Shown here one piece after another: positions 17,115-27,840 of a stretch of 64,000 bases of DNA; the stretch's first letter is position 1; each line of letters begins with the position of its first letter. The notes beneath the pieces were generated by a model, which searched no databases, was not told the origin of the DNA, and was given only the letters and a program-made list of their open reading frames with translations. Location of the stretch: positions 806,001 to 870,000 of the forward strand of contig NZ_CP048834.1 of NCBI RefSeq assembly GCF_012971745.1, written 5' to 3'. Source of the stretch: Starkeya sp. ORNL1. Its GTDB lineage: Bacteria; Pseudomonadota; Alphaproteobacteria; Rhizobiales; Xanthobacteraceae. The position numbers and the translations under genes are program-made.

Positions 17115-17156
17115 GATGCGTCTTGCCCTGCCATACCGTGCCCTGTCCCGCGCCGC

Positions 17157-17561
17157 TCAGGCTTGTTCCAGTTCGACCAGCGTGCCGAGAAAATCCTTGG
17201 GGTGAAGGAACAGCACCGGCTTGCCGTGGGCGCCGATGCGCGGCTCGCCGCTGCCGAGCACGCGCGCGCCCGCCGCCAGCAGCCGGTCGCGGGCCGCGAC
17301 GATGTCATCGACCTCGTAGCAGATGTGATGGACGCCGCCGTCCGGATTGCGCTCCAGGAACTTCGCAATGGGCGAATCCGCGCCAAGCGCGGCCAGCAGT
17401 TCGATCTTGGTGTTGGGCAACTCGACGAATGCGGTCGTCACGCCATGCTCAGGCTGGTCCACCGCCGCCGAGACACGGGCGCCCAGCGTGCCGCGATAGA
17501 GCGCCGTTGCGGCTTCGAGGTCGCGTACCACAATAGCGACATGGTTGAGACGGCCGATCAT
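17157..17561 (-). CDS. mce: Methylmalonyl-CoA epimerase
   Basis: This 134-aa vicinal-oxygen-chelate protein interconverts (2R)- and (2S)-methylmalonyl-CoA in propionyl-CoA catabolism. The metal ligands expected for the family are visible: His in LNHVAIVV, His in GVHHICYEV and the C-terminal Glu in LVELEQ. Length is normal. It follows RNase J by 69 nt and precedes DUF1467, an arrangement usual in Hyphomicrobiales. Confidence 0.93.
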   Translation of the reverse strand: MIGRLNHVAIVVRDLEAATALYRGTLGARVSAAVDQPEHGVTTAFVELPNTKIELLAALGADSPIAKFLERNPDGGVHHICYEVDDIVAARDRLLAAGARVLGSGEPRIGAHGKPVLFLHPKDFLGTLVELEQA

Positions 17562-17630
17562 GAGCGCGCACCCTTCGAGCTGGTCCCGGCCGGATCATTT
17601 CATCCGGCCGTGGAAAGCTCTAGCCGCGCT

Positions 17631-19313
17631 TCATACGCCGATCACCAGCACATGGCAGAGCGGCTTCTTGCCCCAGGCGGCATTGACGGCACTGCGCACC
17701 GCGCGCGTCAAGGATTCCGCGACCGCATCCGGGTCGCGCCTGCGCTGCTTCGGCAGGTTGTCGAGGCAATCCAGCACCGCTTCCTCGATCACATCGGCGA
17801 GCGGCGTGCCGTTGGAGCCGAGCTCCGGCAGGCCGCTGATGTCGATCATCGGATCGCCGGCGAGTTCGCCCTTCCCGCTCATCGCCACCGCGATCGAGAT
17901 CAGGCCGGCGAAGGACAGCCGGCGCCGCTCGGCGATCGCCCGGTCGGCGTCGCCGACCAGCACATGGCCGTCCTTGTAGAGCTTGCCGACCGGCAGTTCG
18001 TCCACCACTTCGGCCGGCTTGTCGGGGGCGGCACTGGCGAGGCGCAGGAGGTCGCCATCGACCATGCGGATCACCTCGCTCACCCCCATGCGGCGGGCGA
18101 GATCGGCATGCTCGGCAAGGTGCATCGGCTCGCCATGCACCGGCACCGAGATTTTCGGGCGCAGCCAGGAATACATCATCTCCAGCTCGCCGCGGCGCGG
18201 ATGGCCGGAGACGTGCACCAGAGCGTGCCGGTCGGTCAGCACATCGATGCCGTCCAGCACCAGCGCGTTGATGATGCGATTCACCCCGCGCTCATTGCCG
18301 GGAATGGTCCGCGAGGAGAAGATCACCATGTCGCCGGCCGAGAGCGCGATCTCGGGGTGATCGTCATCGGCGATGCGGGCGAGCGCGGCGCGCGGTTCAC
18401 CCTGGCTGCCGGTGAGGATCGCCACCACCTTGTCCCGCGGCAAATAGCCGTAGGCGTCGACCGGCCGGAACGGCGGCAGGCCGTCGAGCAGGCCCTGCTC
18501 GCGCGCCACCATGACGACGCGCTCCATGGCGCGGCCGACCAGCACCACTTCCCTGCCCGCCTCGATTGCGGCTTCCGCTACGGAGCGGATGCGGGCGACG
18601 TTCGAGGCGAAGGTGGTCACCGCGACGCGATGCTTCGCGCCCTTGATGATTTCCTTGAGTGTCTTCTGCACGTCGGTCTCGGACGGCGAGATGCCGTCGC
18701 GCACCGCATTGGTCGAATCGCAGATAGCGGCCAGCACGCCTTCGTCGCCCAGCGCCTTGAAGCGCTCGGGATCGGTGACGTTGCCGACCACCGGCGTCGG
18801 ATCGATCTTCCAGTCGCCGGTATGGACGACGAGCCCAAGCGGAGTGCGCAGCGCCAAACCATGGCTGTCGGGGATCGAATGGGCGACCGGCAGGAACTCA
18901 ACGTCGAAGGGGCCGATCTTCACCCGTCCGCCGGAGGGGACGACGTGGAACGGGATCTTCGGCGCCCCCGGCTCATTCAGCCGGCGGGCCTCGGTCAGGG
19001 CCGCGGTGAAGGGCGTGGTATAGACCACGCAGCCGAGCTTCGGCCACAGGTCCAGCATCGCGCCGACGTGGTCCTCATGGCCGTGGGTGAGCACCAGGCC
19101 CACAATGTTGGCGCGCTCTTCGATGAGGAAGCGCACGTCCGGCATGATGAGGTCGACGCCCGGCGTATCCGGTCCGGCGAAGGCGATGCCGAGATCGACC
19201 ACCAGCCATTGCCGGCGATCAACCGGGCCGAAGCCATAAATGCCGAGATTCATGCCGATCTCGCCGACGCCTCCCAGCGCCGCGAAGACCAGCTCGTCCG
19301 GAAACCTGACCAC
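17631..19313 (-). CDS. rnj: Ribonuclease J
   Basis: The 560-aa protein has the metallo-beta-lactamase motif HGHEDHVGA (zinc ligands) near residue 80, the beta-CASP region with DSTNA, and VHVSGHPRRGEL and VPVHGEPMHL, which mark RNase J. It acts as 5'-3' exonuclease and endonuclease in mRNA decay and rRNA maturation. The start is GTG at 19313, with AAAGG 8 nt upstream and 11 nt after birA, so it is part of the same operon. Confidence 0.94.
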   Translation of the reverse strand: MVRFPDELVFAALGGVGEIGMNLGIYGFGPVDRRQWLVVDLGIAFAGPDTPGVDLIMPDVRFLIEERANIVGLVLTHGHEDHVGAMLDLWPKLGCVVYTTPFTAALTEARRLNEPGAPKIPFHVVPSGGRVKIGPFDVEFLPVAHSIPDSHGLALRTPLGLVVHTGDWKIDPTPVVGNVTDPERFKALGDEGVLAAICDSTNAVRDGISPSETDVQKTLKEIIKGAKHRVAVTTFASNVARIRSVAEAAIEAGREVVLVGRAMERVVMVAREQGLLDGLPPFRPVDAYGYLPRDKVVAILTGSQGEPRAALARIADDDHPEIALSAGDMVIFSSRTIPGNERGVNRIINALVLDGIDVLTDRHALVHVSGHPRRGELEMMYSWLRPKISVPVHGEPMHLAEHADLARRMGVSEVIRMVDGDLLRLASAAPDKPAEVVDELPVGKLYKDGHVLVGDADRAIAERRRLSFAGLISIAVAMSGKGELAGDPMIDISGLPELGSNGTPLADVIEEAVLDCLDNLPKQRRRDPDAVAESLTRAVRSAVNAAWGKKPLCHVLVIGV

Positions 19314-19324
19314 TCAATTGCCTT

Positions 19325-20083
19325 TCAATGCGAGGGCGCGGCGACCATGGGGAAAACGTCGCCGGCGCTTATTCTTTCGCGCGTGCCATCGGGTCGGCGC
19401 AAGATCATTGCGCCCGATAAATCAAGCGATTCGAACACGCCATCCGCCTCGCGCTCGCCGGTGCGCACGGTCACCGCCTGGCCGAGGCCCGGTGCGCGGC
19501 GCATCCACGCCTCGCATATATCGCCGAAGCCGGCACCGCGATTCCATTGGGCGAGGCGCGCCAGAAAGGCGCGGTCGAGCGCGGCGCGCAGTGCCGTCGG
19601 CTCGGTAGGATACCCCGTTGCCGCCAGATGGGTAGCCGGATAGGGCGTGTCGGACGGATGATGGGCGCAATTGACGCCGAACCCTATCGCCGTGGCGTTG
19701 CGCCCGTCATGCCGCACCGCGCCCTCGAGCAGGATGCCGGCGAGCTTGGCGCTGTCGACCAGCACGTCGTTCGGCCATTTGAGGCCGATGCGCAGCGGAT
19801 CGACCCCGGTCACCGCGCGCACGGCGTCATAGAGCGCCAGCCCGGCAACAAAGCACAACTCCGGCAGGCGCGCCGAAGGGCCGGCGTCGACCAGCAGCAG
19901 CGATGCATAGAGATTGCCCGGCTCGGAGCGCCAGGGCCGGCCGCGGCGCCCCCTGCCCGCGGTCTGCCGATCGGCGGTGATCCAGAGCGGCGCCGGCCCG
20001 TTCGCCCGCGACAACGCCTCGGCGTTAGTGGAGCCGATCGCGGTGAAATGAACGACCGGGGTCGGCCCGTCTCGATCCGCCAT
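19325..20083 (-). CDS. birA: Biotin-[acetyl-CoA-carboxylase] ligase
   Basis: The 252-aa protein has the biotin ligase catalytic motif GRGRRGRPW, followed by GNLYASLLL, and the conserved KWPNDVLV. It activates biotin with ATP and attaches it to carboxyl-carrier protein. It lacks the N-terminal DNA-binding domain of E. coli BirA, so it is a group I ligase without repressor function. The ATG at 20083 is 2 nt after the nuoN stop, an arrangement frequent in alphaproteobacteria. Confidence 0.93.
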   Translation of the reverse strand: MADRDGPTPVVHFTAIGSTNAEALSRANGPAPLWITADRQTAGRGRRGRPWRSEPGNLYASLLLVDAGPSARLPELCFVAGLALYDAVRAVTGVDPLRIGLKWPNDVLVDSAKLAGILLEGAVRHDGRNATAIGFGVNCAHHPSDTPYPATHLAATGYPTEPTALRAALDRAFLARLAQWNRGAGFGDICEAWMRRAPGLGQAVTVRTGEREADGVFESLDLSGAMILRRPDGTRERISAGDVFPMVAAPSH

Positions 20084-20085
20084 CC

Positions 20086-21516
20086 CTAGAAGAGCGCCCT
20101 CGCCGCTGCACCGGCCGCGGTCAAGAGCGGCGCCGGCCAGACGAACAGCAGCAGGATGAAGGCCCCGCTAACGCCGAGCACGGCGCGCAGCGGACCCGGC
20201 ATCGGCTCGAAGCTGCCGGCCGGCTCGTCGAAATACATCACCTTGATGATGCGCAGATAATAGAAGGCGCCGACCACGCTCGCCAGCACGCCGACCACGG
20301 CGAGCGTATAGAGCCCGGCTTTGATCGCGGCGAGGAAGACATAGTACTTCGCCAGGAAGCCGGCCAGCGGCGGGATGCCGGCCAGCGAGAACATCAGTGC
20401 CGCCAGCAGGAACGCCATCAGCGGGCTGGTGCGGGCGAGGCCGGAGAGGTCGTCGACGGTCTCCACCATGCCGTCCTTGCGGCGCATGGCGAGAATGCAG
20501 GCGAAGGTGCCGAGCGTCATGGCCATGTAGATGGTCATATAGACCAGCACGCCGCGGATACCCTCCTCGGTGCCGGCGGCGAGGCCGACCAGCGCATAGC
20601 CCATATGGCCGATGGAGGAATAGGCCATCAGGCGCTTGAGATTGCGCTGGCCGATGGCGGCGAAGGCGCCGAGCACCATGGAGGCGAGCGAGATGAAGAC
20701 GATGATCTGCTGCCACTGATGAGTGACGTGCGGCAGCGCCTCGACCGCGACCCGCATGAACACGGCGATGGCCGCGACCTTCGGCGCCGAGGCGAAGAAG
20801 GCGGTCACCGGGGTCGGTGCACCCTCATAGACGTCCGGTGTCCACATGTGGAACGGCACCGCGGACACCTTGAAGGCAAGGCCGGCGAACAGGAAGACGA
20901 TGCCGAAGATCAGCCCGATGGAGGGAGCCTGCGCCGCCTCGGCGATCCTGGCGAAGTTCACGGTGCCGGTGAAGCCGTATATCAGCGAGGCGCCATAGAG
21001 CAGCATGCCGGAGGACAGCGCGCCGAGGACGAAATATTTCAGGCCGGCCTCGGTGGAGCGCACCGAATCCCGGTTGTTGGCGGCGATGACATAGAGCGCG
21101 AGGCTCATCAGCTCGAGGCCCATATAGAGCGCGATGAGGTCGCCTGCCGAGATCATCATCATCATGCCGAGCGTCGAGAGCAGCACGAGGATGGCGTATT
21201 CGAAGCGGCTCTGATTCTCGACCCTGAGCCAGTCCACCGACATGGCGAGCGCGCCGCCGGCACCAAGCAGTGCCAGCACTTTCATGAAACGGGCAAAGGC
21301 GTCGACGCGGAAGCTGCCGTTGAACGTGACCGTGTCCTGGCCGGGTGCCAGCACGACCAGCACCAGGGCCGCGAACAGCGCGGCGATGGCGAGGCCGTTG
21401 ACGGTGTTGACCGATTTGGCGCCGACGATCGCGCCATAGAGCAGGAGCGCGATGGCGGCGGCGGCCAGCAGCAGTTCGGGCAGCGCGGGGCCGAGCGCGG
21501 GAATGGCGAGGTTCAT
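20086..21516 (-). CDS. nuoN: NADH-quinone oxidoreductase subunit N
   Basis: This 476-aa antiporter-like membrane subunit of complex I has about 14 helices. Typical landmarks are [13 protein letters not shown] with the proton-channel Glu, and [26 protein letters not shown] with the conserved Lys and His. It takes part in proton pumping coupled to quinone reduction in the inner membrane. It lies 34 nt after nuoM. Confidence 0.97.
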   Translation of the reverse strand: MNLAIPALGPALPELLLAAAAIALLLYGAIVGAKSVNTVNGLAIAALFAALVLVVLAPGQDTVTFNGSFRVDAFARFMKVLALLGAGGALAMSVDWLRVENQSRFEYAILVLLSTLGMMMMISAGDLIALYMGLELMSLALYVIAANNRDSVRSTEAGLKYFVLGALSSGMLLYGASLIYGFTGTVNFARIAEAAQAPSIGLIFGIVFLFAGLAFKVSAVPFHMWTPDVYEGAPTPVTAFFASAPKVAAIAVFMRVAVEALPHVTHQWQQIIVFISLASMVLGAFAAIGQRNLKRLMAYSSIGHMGYALVGLAAGTEEGIRGVLVYMTIYMAMTLGTFACILAMRRKDGMVETVDDLSGLARTSPLMAFLLAALMFSLAGIPPLAGFLAKYYVFLAAIKAGLYTLAVVGVLASVVGAFYYLRIIKVMYFDEPAGSFEPMPGPLRAVLGVSGAFILLLFVWPAPLLTAAGAAARALF

Positions 21517-21550
21517 CGGGCGGGCTCCGCGGTCATCAATCTCTCATACG

Positions 21551-23065
21551 TCACGGCAGCACCAGGGCGGCCGCCTTCACGGCACCGGCCGCCACATCGG
21601 CGCGCGCCACGATCGCCTGCACGGCGACATTGCAGGCATCAAGCACCGGCTGCGGCCAGACACCGAACAGGATGGTGAAGAACACCAGCGGGAACAGCGC
21701 CGCCATCTCGCGGCGGTTGATGTCCAGGATGCTCTTCAGGCTCTCCTTCTCCAGCGCCCCGAAGATCACGCGGCGATAGAGCCATAGCGCATAGGCGGCC
21801 GAGAGGATGACGCCGGTAGTGGCGAAGAAGGCGACCCAGCTGTTGCGCCCGAAGGTCGCCATCAGGGTCAGGAACTCGCCGATGAAGCCGGAGGTGCCAG
21901 GCAGGCCGACATTGGCCATGGTGAGGATCATGAACACCGTGGCGTAGATCGGCATGCGGTTCACGAGGCCACCATAGGCGGCGATCTCGCGGGTGTGCAT
22001 GCGGTCATAGATGACACCGACGCACAGGAACAGTGCAGCCGAGACGAAACCGTGGCTCACCATCTGGAACACGGCGCCCTGGATGCCTTCCTGCGTCAGC
22101 GTGAAGATGCCCATGGTGACGTAGCCCATGTGCGCGACGGAGGAATAGGCGATCAGCTTCTTCATGTCCTCCTGCATCAACGCCACCAGCGAGGTGTAGA
22201 CGATGGCGACGACGGAGAGGGTGAAGACGAAGGGCGCGAAATAGGCCGAGGCGTCCGGGAACATCGGCAGGCTGAAGCGCAGGAAGCCGTAGCCGCCCAT
22301 CTTCAGCAGGATGCCGGCCAGGATCACCGAGCCCGCGGTCGGCGCCTCGACGTGCGCATCGGGCAGCCAGGTGTGCACCGGCCACATCGGCATCTTCACC
22401 GCGAAGGAGGCGAAGAAGGCAAGCCACAGCCATTGCTGCATGCCGGCCGGGAAGCCGTGCTTCAGCAGCACGGCGATGTCGGTGGTGCCGGCCTGCCAGT
22501 ACATCGCCATGATGGCGAGCATCATCAGCACCGAGCCGGCCAGCGTGTAGAGGAAGAACTTGAAGGTGGCGTAGATGCGCCGCTTGCCGCCCCAGATGCC
22601 GATGATGAGGAACATCGGGATCAGGCCGCCTTCGAAGAAGAAGTAGAACAGCAGCAGATCGAGCGCGGAGAAGGTGCCGACCATCAGGGTCTCGAGCACC
22701 AGGAAGCAGATCATGTACTCCTTGACGCGCACATGGATCGCTTCCCAGCTCGCCAGGATACAGATCGGCATCAGGAGCGTGGTGAGCAGCACGAACGGCA
22801 GGGAGATGCCGTCGACGCCCATGCGGTAGGAGGCGAAGTCGCCGAGCCATTCGCGGTGCTCGACGAACTGGAAATCGGTATTCGACGGATCGAAGCCGGC
22901 CAGCAGCAGCAGCGAGATGGCGAAGGTGACGAGGGTCGACCACAGCGCCACCCAGCGGGCGTTGCGCTGCGCCACCTCGTCGTCGCCGCGGATCATCAGC
23001 ACGATCAGCAGCGCGCCGACCAGCGGCAGGAAGGTGACGACGGAAAGGATGGGCCAGTCGTACAT
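21551..23065 (-). CDS. nuoM: NADH-quinone oxidoreductase subunit M
   Basis: The 504-aa antiporter-like subunit has [18 protein letters not shown] with the channel Glu and [23 protein letters not shown] in the broken-helix region. It forms one of the proton channels of the complex I membrane arm. Its ATG shares one base with the nuoL stop (TGATG), so translation is coupled. Confidence 0.97.
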   Translation of the reverse strand: MYDWPILSVVTFLPLVGALLIVLMIRGDDEVAQRNARWVALWSTLVTFAISLLLLAGFDPSNTDFQFVEHREWLGDFASYRMGVDGISLPFVLLTTLLMPICILASWEAIHVRVKEYMICFLVLETLMVGTFSALDLLLFYFFFEGGLIPMFLIIGIWGGKRRIYATFKFFLYTLAGSVLMMLAIMAMYWQAGTTDIAVLLKHGFPAGMQQWLWLAFFASFAVKMPMWPVHTWLPDAHVEAPTAGSVILAGILLKMGGYGFLRFSLPMFPDASAYFAPFVFTLSVVAIVYTSLVALMQEDMKKLIAYSSVAHMGYVTMGIFTLTQEGIQGAVFQMVSHGFVSAALFLCVGVIYDRMHTREIAAYGGLVNRMPIYATVFMILTMANVGLPGTSGFIGEFLTLMATFGRNSWVAFFATTGVILSAAYALWLYRRVIFGALEKESLKSILDINRREMAALFPLVFFTILFGVWPQPVLDACNVAVQAIVARADVAAGAVKAAALVLP

Positions 23066-24996
23066 CAGTGCGCCCCGCCGAACATGAACCAGGTGATGAG
23101 CGCCGCGACGCCGACCAGCATCACGAAGGCATAGTGATAGAGATAGCCGCTCTGCAGCCGCACCACGCGGTCGGTGACATCGAGCACGCGGGCGGAGACG
23201 CCGTTCGGGCCGAAGCCGTCAATGACGCGTCCGTCGCCCTCCTTCCACAGGAAGGTGCCGAGCCGCTTGGCCGGACGCACGAACAGGAAGTCGTAGAGCT
23301 CGTCAAAGTACCACTTGTTGAGCAGGAAGCGGTACAAGAGGTCGTTCTGCGCAGCGAGCGCCTTCGGGACCGCCGGATTGACGATGTACATCCAGTAGGC
23401 GAGCGCGAAGCCGATCACCATCATCACGGTCGGCGCCCATGGCACCCAGCCGGGAAGGTGGTGCATCTCCTCGAGGATCTTGTTCTCCGGACCCATGAAG
23501 ATGGATTCGCGGAAGAACTCCTCGACATGGTGGCCGGCGAAGTACTGGAAGAACACCGCACCCGCCAGCAGCGCGCCGACCGCCAGCACGCCGAGCGGAA
23601 TGGTCATCGTCGGCGGCGATTCATGCGCATGGTCGAAGGTGTGGTGGTCGGCGCGGGTTTGGCCGTGGAAGGTCAGGAACACCAGCCGCCACGAATAGAA
23701 GGAGGTCAGCAGCGCCGCCACCACGGTGGAGACGAAGCCGTAGGTCGCCATCGCGCTGTGGCTCGCAAACGAAGCCTCGATGATGGCGTCCTTGGAATAG
23801 TAGCCCGCGGTGAAGGGGAAACCCGTCAGCGCCAGCGTGCCGACCAGCATCATGGCGTAGGTGAACGGGATCTTCTTCCACAGCCCGCCCATGTGCCGCA
23901 TGTCCTGCTCATGGTGCATGGCATGGATCACCGAGCCGGCGCCGAGGAACAGCAGCGCCTTGAAGAAGGCGTGGGTGAACAGGTGGAAGATGCCGATCGA
24001 ATAGGCGCCGGTGCCGAGCGCGACGAACATGTAGCCGAGCTGCGAGCATGTCGAATAGGCGATCACCCGCTTGATGTCGGTCTGCACCAGGCCGATCGTC
24101 GCGGCGAAGAACGCGGTGGTGGCGCCGAAGAAGATCACAACGTTCAGCGCGGTCTGCGACAATTCAAACAGCGGCGAAAGGCGCGCCACCATGAACACGC
24201 CGGCGGTGACCATGGTCGCGGCATGGATGAGCGCGGAGACCGGGGTCGGGCCTTCCATGGCGTCCGGCAGCCAGGTGTGCAGGCCGAACTGCGCCGACTT
24301 GCCCATGGCGCCGACGAACAGCAGCAGGCAGATGACGGTCGGCGCGTCCCAGTCATGGCCGAGGAAGTGGATGGTCTTGCCGACCAGCGAGGGCGCAGCA
24401 GCGAACACCTGCTCGAAGGCGACCGAGCCGGTCATCATGAAGACGGCGAAGATGCCGAGCGCAAAGCCGAAATCGCCGACGCGGTTGACGATGAAGGCCT
24501 TGATCGCCGCGGCGCAGGCGGAGGGCTTCTCGTACCAGAAGCCGATCAGCAGATAGGAGGCGAGGCCGACGCCTTCCCAGCCGAAGAACAGCTGGACCAG
24601 GTTGTCCGCGGTCACCAGCATCAGCATGGCGAAGGTGAAGAGCGAAAGGTACGCGAAGAAGCGCGGCCGGCTCGGATCCTCGTGCATGTAGCCGACGGAA
24701 TAGAGGTGCACGAGCGAAGATACTGTCGTCACCACGATCAGCATCACCGCGGTCAGGGTGTCGACGCGCAGCGCCCATTTCACGTCGAGGCCGCCCGAGG
24801 CGATCCAGGTGAACAGCTCCACCTGCCCGTCATGATGGCTGAAGCCGGTGTCGATGAAGGTGATCCACGACAGCAGGCAGGACAGGAACAGGAAGCAGGT
24901 GGTGACGAGCTCGGAAGCCCGCGCGCCGATGACGCGGCCGAACAGGCCCGCGATCAGGAAGCCCGCGAGGGGAAGGAAGACGATCGCCTGATACAT
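23065..24996 (-). CDS. nuoL: NADH-quinone oxidoreductase subunit L
   Basis: The 643-aa distal antiporter-like subunit has [49 protein letters not shown] and the long C-terminal region that forms the lateral helix along the membrane arm. The length is normal for the family. Its ATG has GAGGGGAGCC upstream, and it follows nuoK by 13 nt. Confidence 0.97.
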   Translation of the reverse strand: MYQAIVFLPLAGFLIAGLFGRVIGARASELVTTCFLFLSCLLSWITFIDTGFSHHDGQVELFTWIASGGLDVKWALRVDTLTAVMLIVVTTVSSLVHLYSVGYMHEDPSRPRFFAYLSLFTFAMLMLVTADNLVQLFFGWEGVGLASYLLIGFWYEKPSACAAAIKAFIVNRVGDFGFALGIFAVFMMTGSVAFEQVFAAAPSLVGKTIHFLGHDWDAPTVICLLLFVGAMGKSAQFGLHTWLPDAMEGPTPVSALIHAATMVTAGVFMVARLSPLFELSQTALNVVIFFGATTAFFAATIGLVQTDIKRVIAYSTCSQLGYMFVALGTGAYSIGIFHLFTHAFFKALLFLGAGSVIHAMHHEQDMRHMGGLWKKIPFTYAMMLVGTLALTGFPFTAGYYSKDAIIEASFASHSAMATYGFVSTVVAALLTSFYSWRLVFLTFHGQTRADHHTFDHAHESPPTMTIPLGVLAVGALLAGAVFFQYFAGHHVEEFFRESIFMGPENKILEEMHHLPGWVPWAPTVMMVIGFALAYWMYIVNPAVPKALAAQNDLLYRFLLNKWYFDELYDFLFVRPAKRLGTFLWKEGDGRVIDGFGPNGVSARVLDVTDRVVRLQSGYLYHYAFVMLVGVAALITWFMFGGAH

Positions 24997-25009
24997 TGAG
25001 CGGCTCCCC

Positions 25010-25318
25010 TCAGCCCTTCATCGTGTTGATGTCCTCGACGGCGATCGAACCGCGATTGCGGTAGAACACCACGAGGATGGCGAGGCCGATGGCGGCCTCG
25101 GCGGCGGCGACCGTCAGCACGAACAGGGCGAAGATCTGCCCGGTGATATTGCCGAGGAACACCGAGAAGGCGACGAGATTGATGTTCACCGCCAGCAGGA
25201 TGAGCTCGATCGACATCAGGATGACGATGACGTTCTTCCGGTTGAGGAAGATGCCGAGCGTGCCGAGCGTGAACAGGATCGCCGCGACGGTGAGATAGTG
25301 CGGGAGGCCGATGACCAT
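25010..25318 (-). CDS. nuoK: NADH-quinone oxidoreductase subunit K
   Basis: This small 102-aa subunit has three membrane helices. The conserved Glu of the quinone-coupling channel lies in [18 protein letters not shown], and the second channel Glu in [15 protein letters not shown]. The stop of nuoJ and the nuoK start are 3 nt apart. Confidence 0.97.
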   Translation of the reverse strand: MVIGLPHYLTVAAILFTLGTLGIFLNRKNVIVILMSIELILLAVNINLVAFSVFLGNITGQIFALFVLTVAAAEAAIGLAILVVFYRNRGSIAVEDINTMKG

Positions 25319-25321
25319 GCT

Positions 25322-25927
25322 TCAGAGCCCCTTGCCGGAGGGCACCTTGACGATGTCGATCGCCATCGCCTTGGTACGCGCATTCTGGACCGGGACGCTC
25401 TGGCGCTTGACGCCCTCCTTGTGGCGGAGTGTCAGCACGATGGCACCGATCATGGCGACCAGCAGCACGAGGCCGGCGGCCTGGAAGAAATAGATGTAGT
25501 CGGTGTAGAGCACGCGGCCGATCTGCACGGTGTTCGACACCGCCGGGGCCGCATTCGCCACCGCGCCGGTGACGCCCTCGCCGAAGGTCCAGGAACCGAA
25601 CACCAGGACCAGCTCGGCGAGGAAGACGAGGCCGATCAGCGCGCCGACGGGGAGATATTGCAGGAAGCCCTGGCGCAGTTCGACGAAGTCGACGTCGAGC
25701 ATCATCACCACGAACAGAAACAGCACCGCGACCGCGCCGACATAGACGACGACCAGGATCATCGCCAGGAACTCGGCGCCGATCAGGATGAACAGGCCGG
25801 AGGCGTTCACGAAGGTGAGGATGAGATAGAGGACGGAATGCACCGGATTGCGGGAGGCGATGACCATGAAGGCCGACGCCACCGCGATCGCGGAGAACAG
25901 ATAGAAGAACAGCGCGGCGAGGCTCAT
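25322..25927 (-). CDS. nuoJ: NADH-quinone oxidoreductase subunit J
   Basis: This subunit of about 201 aa has five helices. ASRNPVHSVLYLILTFVNASGLFILIGAEFLAMILVVVYVGAVAVLF contains the strongly conserved TM3 region, noted for its pi-bulge. The ATG at 25927 is chosen because AAGGGGGGAAG lies 7 nt upstream; an in-frame start at 25957 has no such site. It follows nuoI by 95 nt, the largest gap in the membrane-arm genes. Confidence 0.96.
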   Translation of the reverse strand: MSLAALFFYLFSAIAVASAFMVIASRNPVHSVLYLILTFVNASGLFILIGAEFLAMILVVVYVGAVAVLFLFVVMMLDVDFVELRQGFLQYLPVGALIGLVFLAELVLVFGSWTFGEGVTGAVANAAPAVSNTVQIGRVLYTDYIYFFQAAGLVLLVAMIGAIVLTLRHKEGVKRQSVPVQNARTKAMAIDIVKVPSGKGL

Positions 25928-26022
25928 GCCCGGCTTCCCCCCTTGTGCCCGGCACACAGCCAGCCGGACGCCTTTGCGGCTTTCCTCGTCACGTCACTCA
26001 CCTTGCAATTCCCCACTCGCGC

Positions 26023-26511
26023 TCAACGGTACGGCGCATCGAGCGCCATGTTGCGCGCGATCTCGCGTTCCCAGCGGTCGCCGTTCGCGAGCAGCTTGGC
26101 CTTGTCGTAATAGAGTTCTTCGCGGGTCTCGGTGGCGAACTCGAAGTTCGGCCCCTCGACGATGGCATCGACCGGGCAGGCTTCCTGGCAGAAGCCGCAA
26201 TAGATGCACTTCACCATGTCGATGTCGTAACGCGTGGTGCGGCGGGTGCCGTCATTGCGGCGCGGGCCAGCCTCGATGGTGATGGCCTGCGCCGGGCAGA
26301 TCGCCTCGCACAATTTGCAGGCGATGCAGCGCTCCTCGCCGTTCGGATAGCGGCGCAGCGCGTGCTCGCCGCGGAAGCGCGGCGAGACCGGGCCCTTCTC
26401 GAACGGATAGTTCAGCGTCGCCTTCGGCTTGAAGAAATAGCGCATCGCCAGGAAGAAGGCGGACACGAACTCCGTGAGGAGCAGCGAGCGCGCGGCTTGG
26501 TCCAGTCTCAT
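26023..26511 (-). CDS. nuoI: NADH-quinone oxidoreductase subunit I
   Basis: The 162-aa peripheral subunit binds two 4Fe-4S clusters (N6a, N6b) through [12 protein letters not shown] and [12 protein letters not shown]. It passes electrons from NuoG towards NuoB and the quinone site. The ATG has GAGGAG about 10 nt upstream. It follows the extra small membrane protein by 12 nt rather than nuoH directly. Confidence 0.97.
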   Translation of the reverse strand: MRLDQAARSLLLTEFVSAFFLAMRYFFKPKATLNYPFEKGPVSPRFRGEHALRRYPNGEERCIACKLCEAICPAQAITIEAGPRRNDGTRRTTRYDIDMVKCIYCGFCQEACPVDAIVEGPNFEFATETREELYYDKAKLLANGDRWEREIARNMALDAPYR

Positions 26512-26523
26512 TTCTCGCGCTCC

Positions 26524-26790
26524 TCAATCCGCCATCGACACCGCAAGGCCGAAGCCGAGCAGCGGCATTGCTACCGCGATGACGCGGATCACCGTCTTCC
26601 ACCATGCAATCACCGCCTCGAGTTCTCGGACGGGAAGCTTGCGGCCTTCATTCGAGGTGCGGATCGACTGTTCCACGAATTGCGGCAGCACGTACCATTC
26701 CACCAAGCCGAACAGCGCGCCGGCGGCAGCGCCGGCCCAACCGATCAGCGAGGCATCGTAAAGCGCGGTCAGAACGCTGTTGTCCATCAT
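26524..26790 (-). CDS. Small two-helix membrane protein inserted between nuoH and nuoI
   Basis: This 88-aa protein has two hydrophobic segments ([21 protein letters not shown] near residues 15-35 and [25 protein letters not shown] near 60-84) joined by a charged loop with [14 protein letters not shown]. Its ATG overlaps the nuoH stop (ATGA), and it is preceded by GGTGG, so it is translationally coupled to nuoH. It matches none of the 14 core subunits. Possible roles are an accessory or assembly factor of complex I. The name and function are unknown to me. Confidence 0.82.
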   Translation of the reverse strand: MMDNSVLTALYDASLIGWAGAAAGALFGLVEWYVLPQFVEQSIRTSNEGRKLPVRELEAVIAWWKTVIRVIAVAMPLLGFGLAVSMAD

Positions 26791-27827
26791 CCACCTGCCC
26801 CGGGCGCCAGGCCCGTGAAGTGCAGAACGCCGGCCACCAGCACCACCATCGCCAGCGAGATCGGCAGGAACACCTTCCAGCCGAGCCGCATCAGTTGGTC
26901 GTAGCGGTAGCGCGGCACCATGGCCTTGACCATGGCGAACATGAAGAAAACCAGCAGGACCTTGAGCAGGAACCAGATGATCCCCGGAACCCAGGTGAAG
27001 GGCGCAATCGGGAACGGCGGCAGCCAGCCACCCATGAAGAGGATCGCGGTCAAGGCGCACATGGTCATGATCGCCACGTACTCGCCGAGCATGAACATCA
27101 TGTACGGCGTCGACCCATATTCTACCATGAAGCCGGCGACTAGTTCCGACTCCGCTTCGCCGAGATCGAAGGGCGGGCGGTTGGTCTCGGCCAGCGCCGA
27201 GACGAAGAAGATGATGAACATCGGGAACAGCGGCAGCCAGTACCACTGGAACAGCCCCCACGGCCCGTTCTGCGCCTCGACGATGGCGGTGAGGTTCAGA
27301 GAGCCGGCGCACATCAGCACGGTGACGATGACGAAGCCGATCGAGACCTCGTACGACACCATCTGCGCCGCGGCGCGCAGCGCGGACAGGAACGGGTACT
27401 TCGAGTTCGACGCCCAGCCGGCCATGATGACGCCATAGACGCCGAGCGAGGAGATGGCGAACACGTAGAGGATGCCGACATTGATGTCGGCGACCACCCA
27501 GCCGAAATCGAGCGGGATCACCGCCCAGGCGGCGAGCGCCAGCAGGCAGGTCAGGAACGGCGCGATCAGGAATATGCCCTTGTTGGAGCCGTCCGGGATG
27601 ACCGGCTCCTTCAACACGAACTTGATCAGGTCGGCGAAGGACTGGAACAGGCCGAACGGACCGACCACGTTGGGGCCGCGACGCAGCTGCACCGCCGCCC
27701 AGATCTTGCGATCGGCAAGCAGCACATAGGCGACCACGATCAGCAGCCCGACCAGCAGGGCAAGGCTCTGCGCCAGGATGATCGCGATCTGGATGAGGAG
27801 GTCGACCCAGGAGGTTTCGGCAGTCAT
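26787..27827 (-). CDS. nuoH: NADH-quinone oxidoreductase subunit H
   Basis: This subunit of about 346 aa has eight helices and closes the quinone chamber. Landmarks are [32 protein letters not shown]-like [37 protein letters not shown] (the acidic loop) and [18 protein letters not shown]. The ATG at 27827 has GGGAG upstream; earlier in-frame codons lie in the spacer after nuoG. Confidence 0.97.
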   Translation of the reverse strand: MTAETSWVDLLIQIAIILAQSLALLVGLLIVVAYVLLADRKIWAAVQLRRGPNVVGPFGLFQSFADLIKFVLKEPVIPDGSNKGIFLIAPFLTCLLALAAWAVIPLDFGWVVADINVGILYVFAISSLGVYGVIMAGWASNSKYPFLSALRAAAQMVSYEVSIGFVIVTVLMCAGSLNLTAIVEAQNGPWGLFQWYWLPLFPMFIIFFVSALAETNRPPFDLGEAESELVAGFMVEYGSTPYMMFMLGEYVAIMTMCALTAILFMGGWLPPFPIAPFTWVPGIIWFLLKVLLVFFMFAMVKAMVPRYRYDQLMRLGWKVFLPISLAMVVLVAGVLHFTGLAPGAGG

Positions 27828-27840
27828 CGTCGGGTCTCCC

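Noticed and set aside
16641..19643. A 1000-codon open frame on the plus strand opposite mce, RNase J and birA
   Set aside because: It is antisense to three well-supported genes, has Arg/His/Gly-rich composition typical of GC-rich antisense frames, and shows no motif.
23068..24999. A 643-codon plus-strand frame opposite nuoL
   Set aside because: Composition is dominated by His, Arg, Glu and Gln from reverse-complemented hydrophobic codons; nuoL on the other strand is certain.
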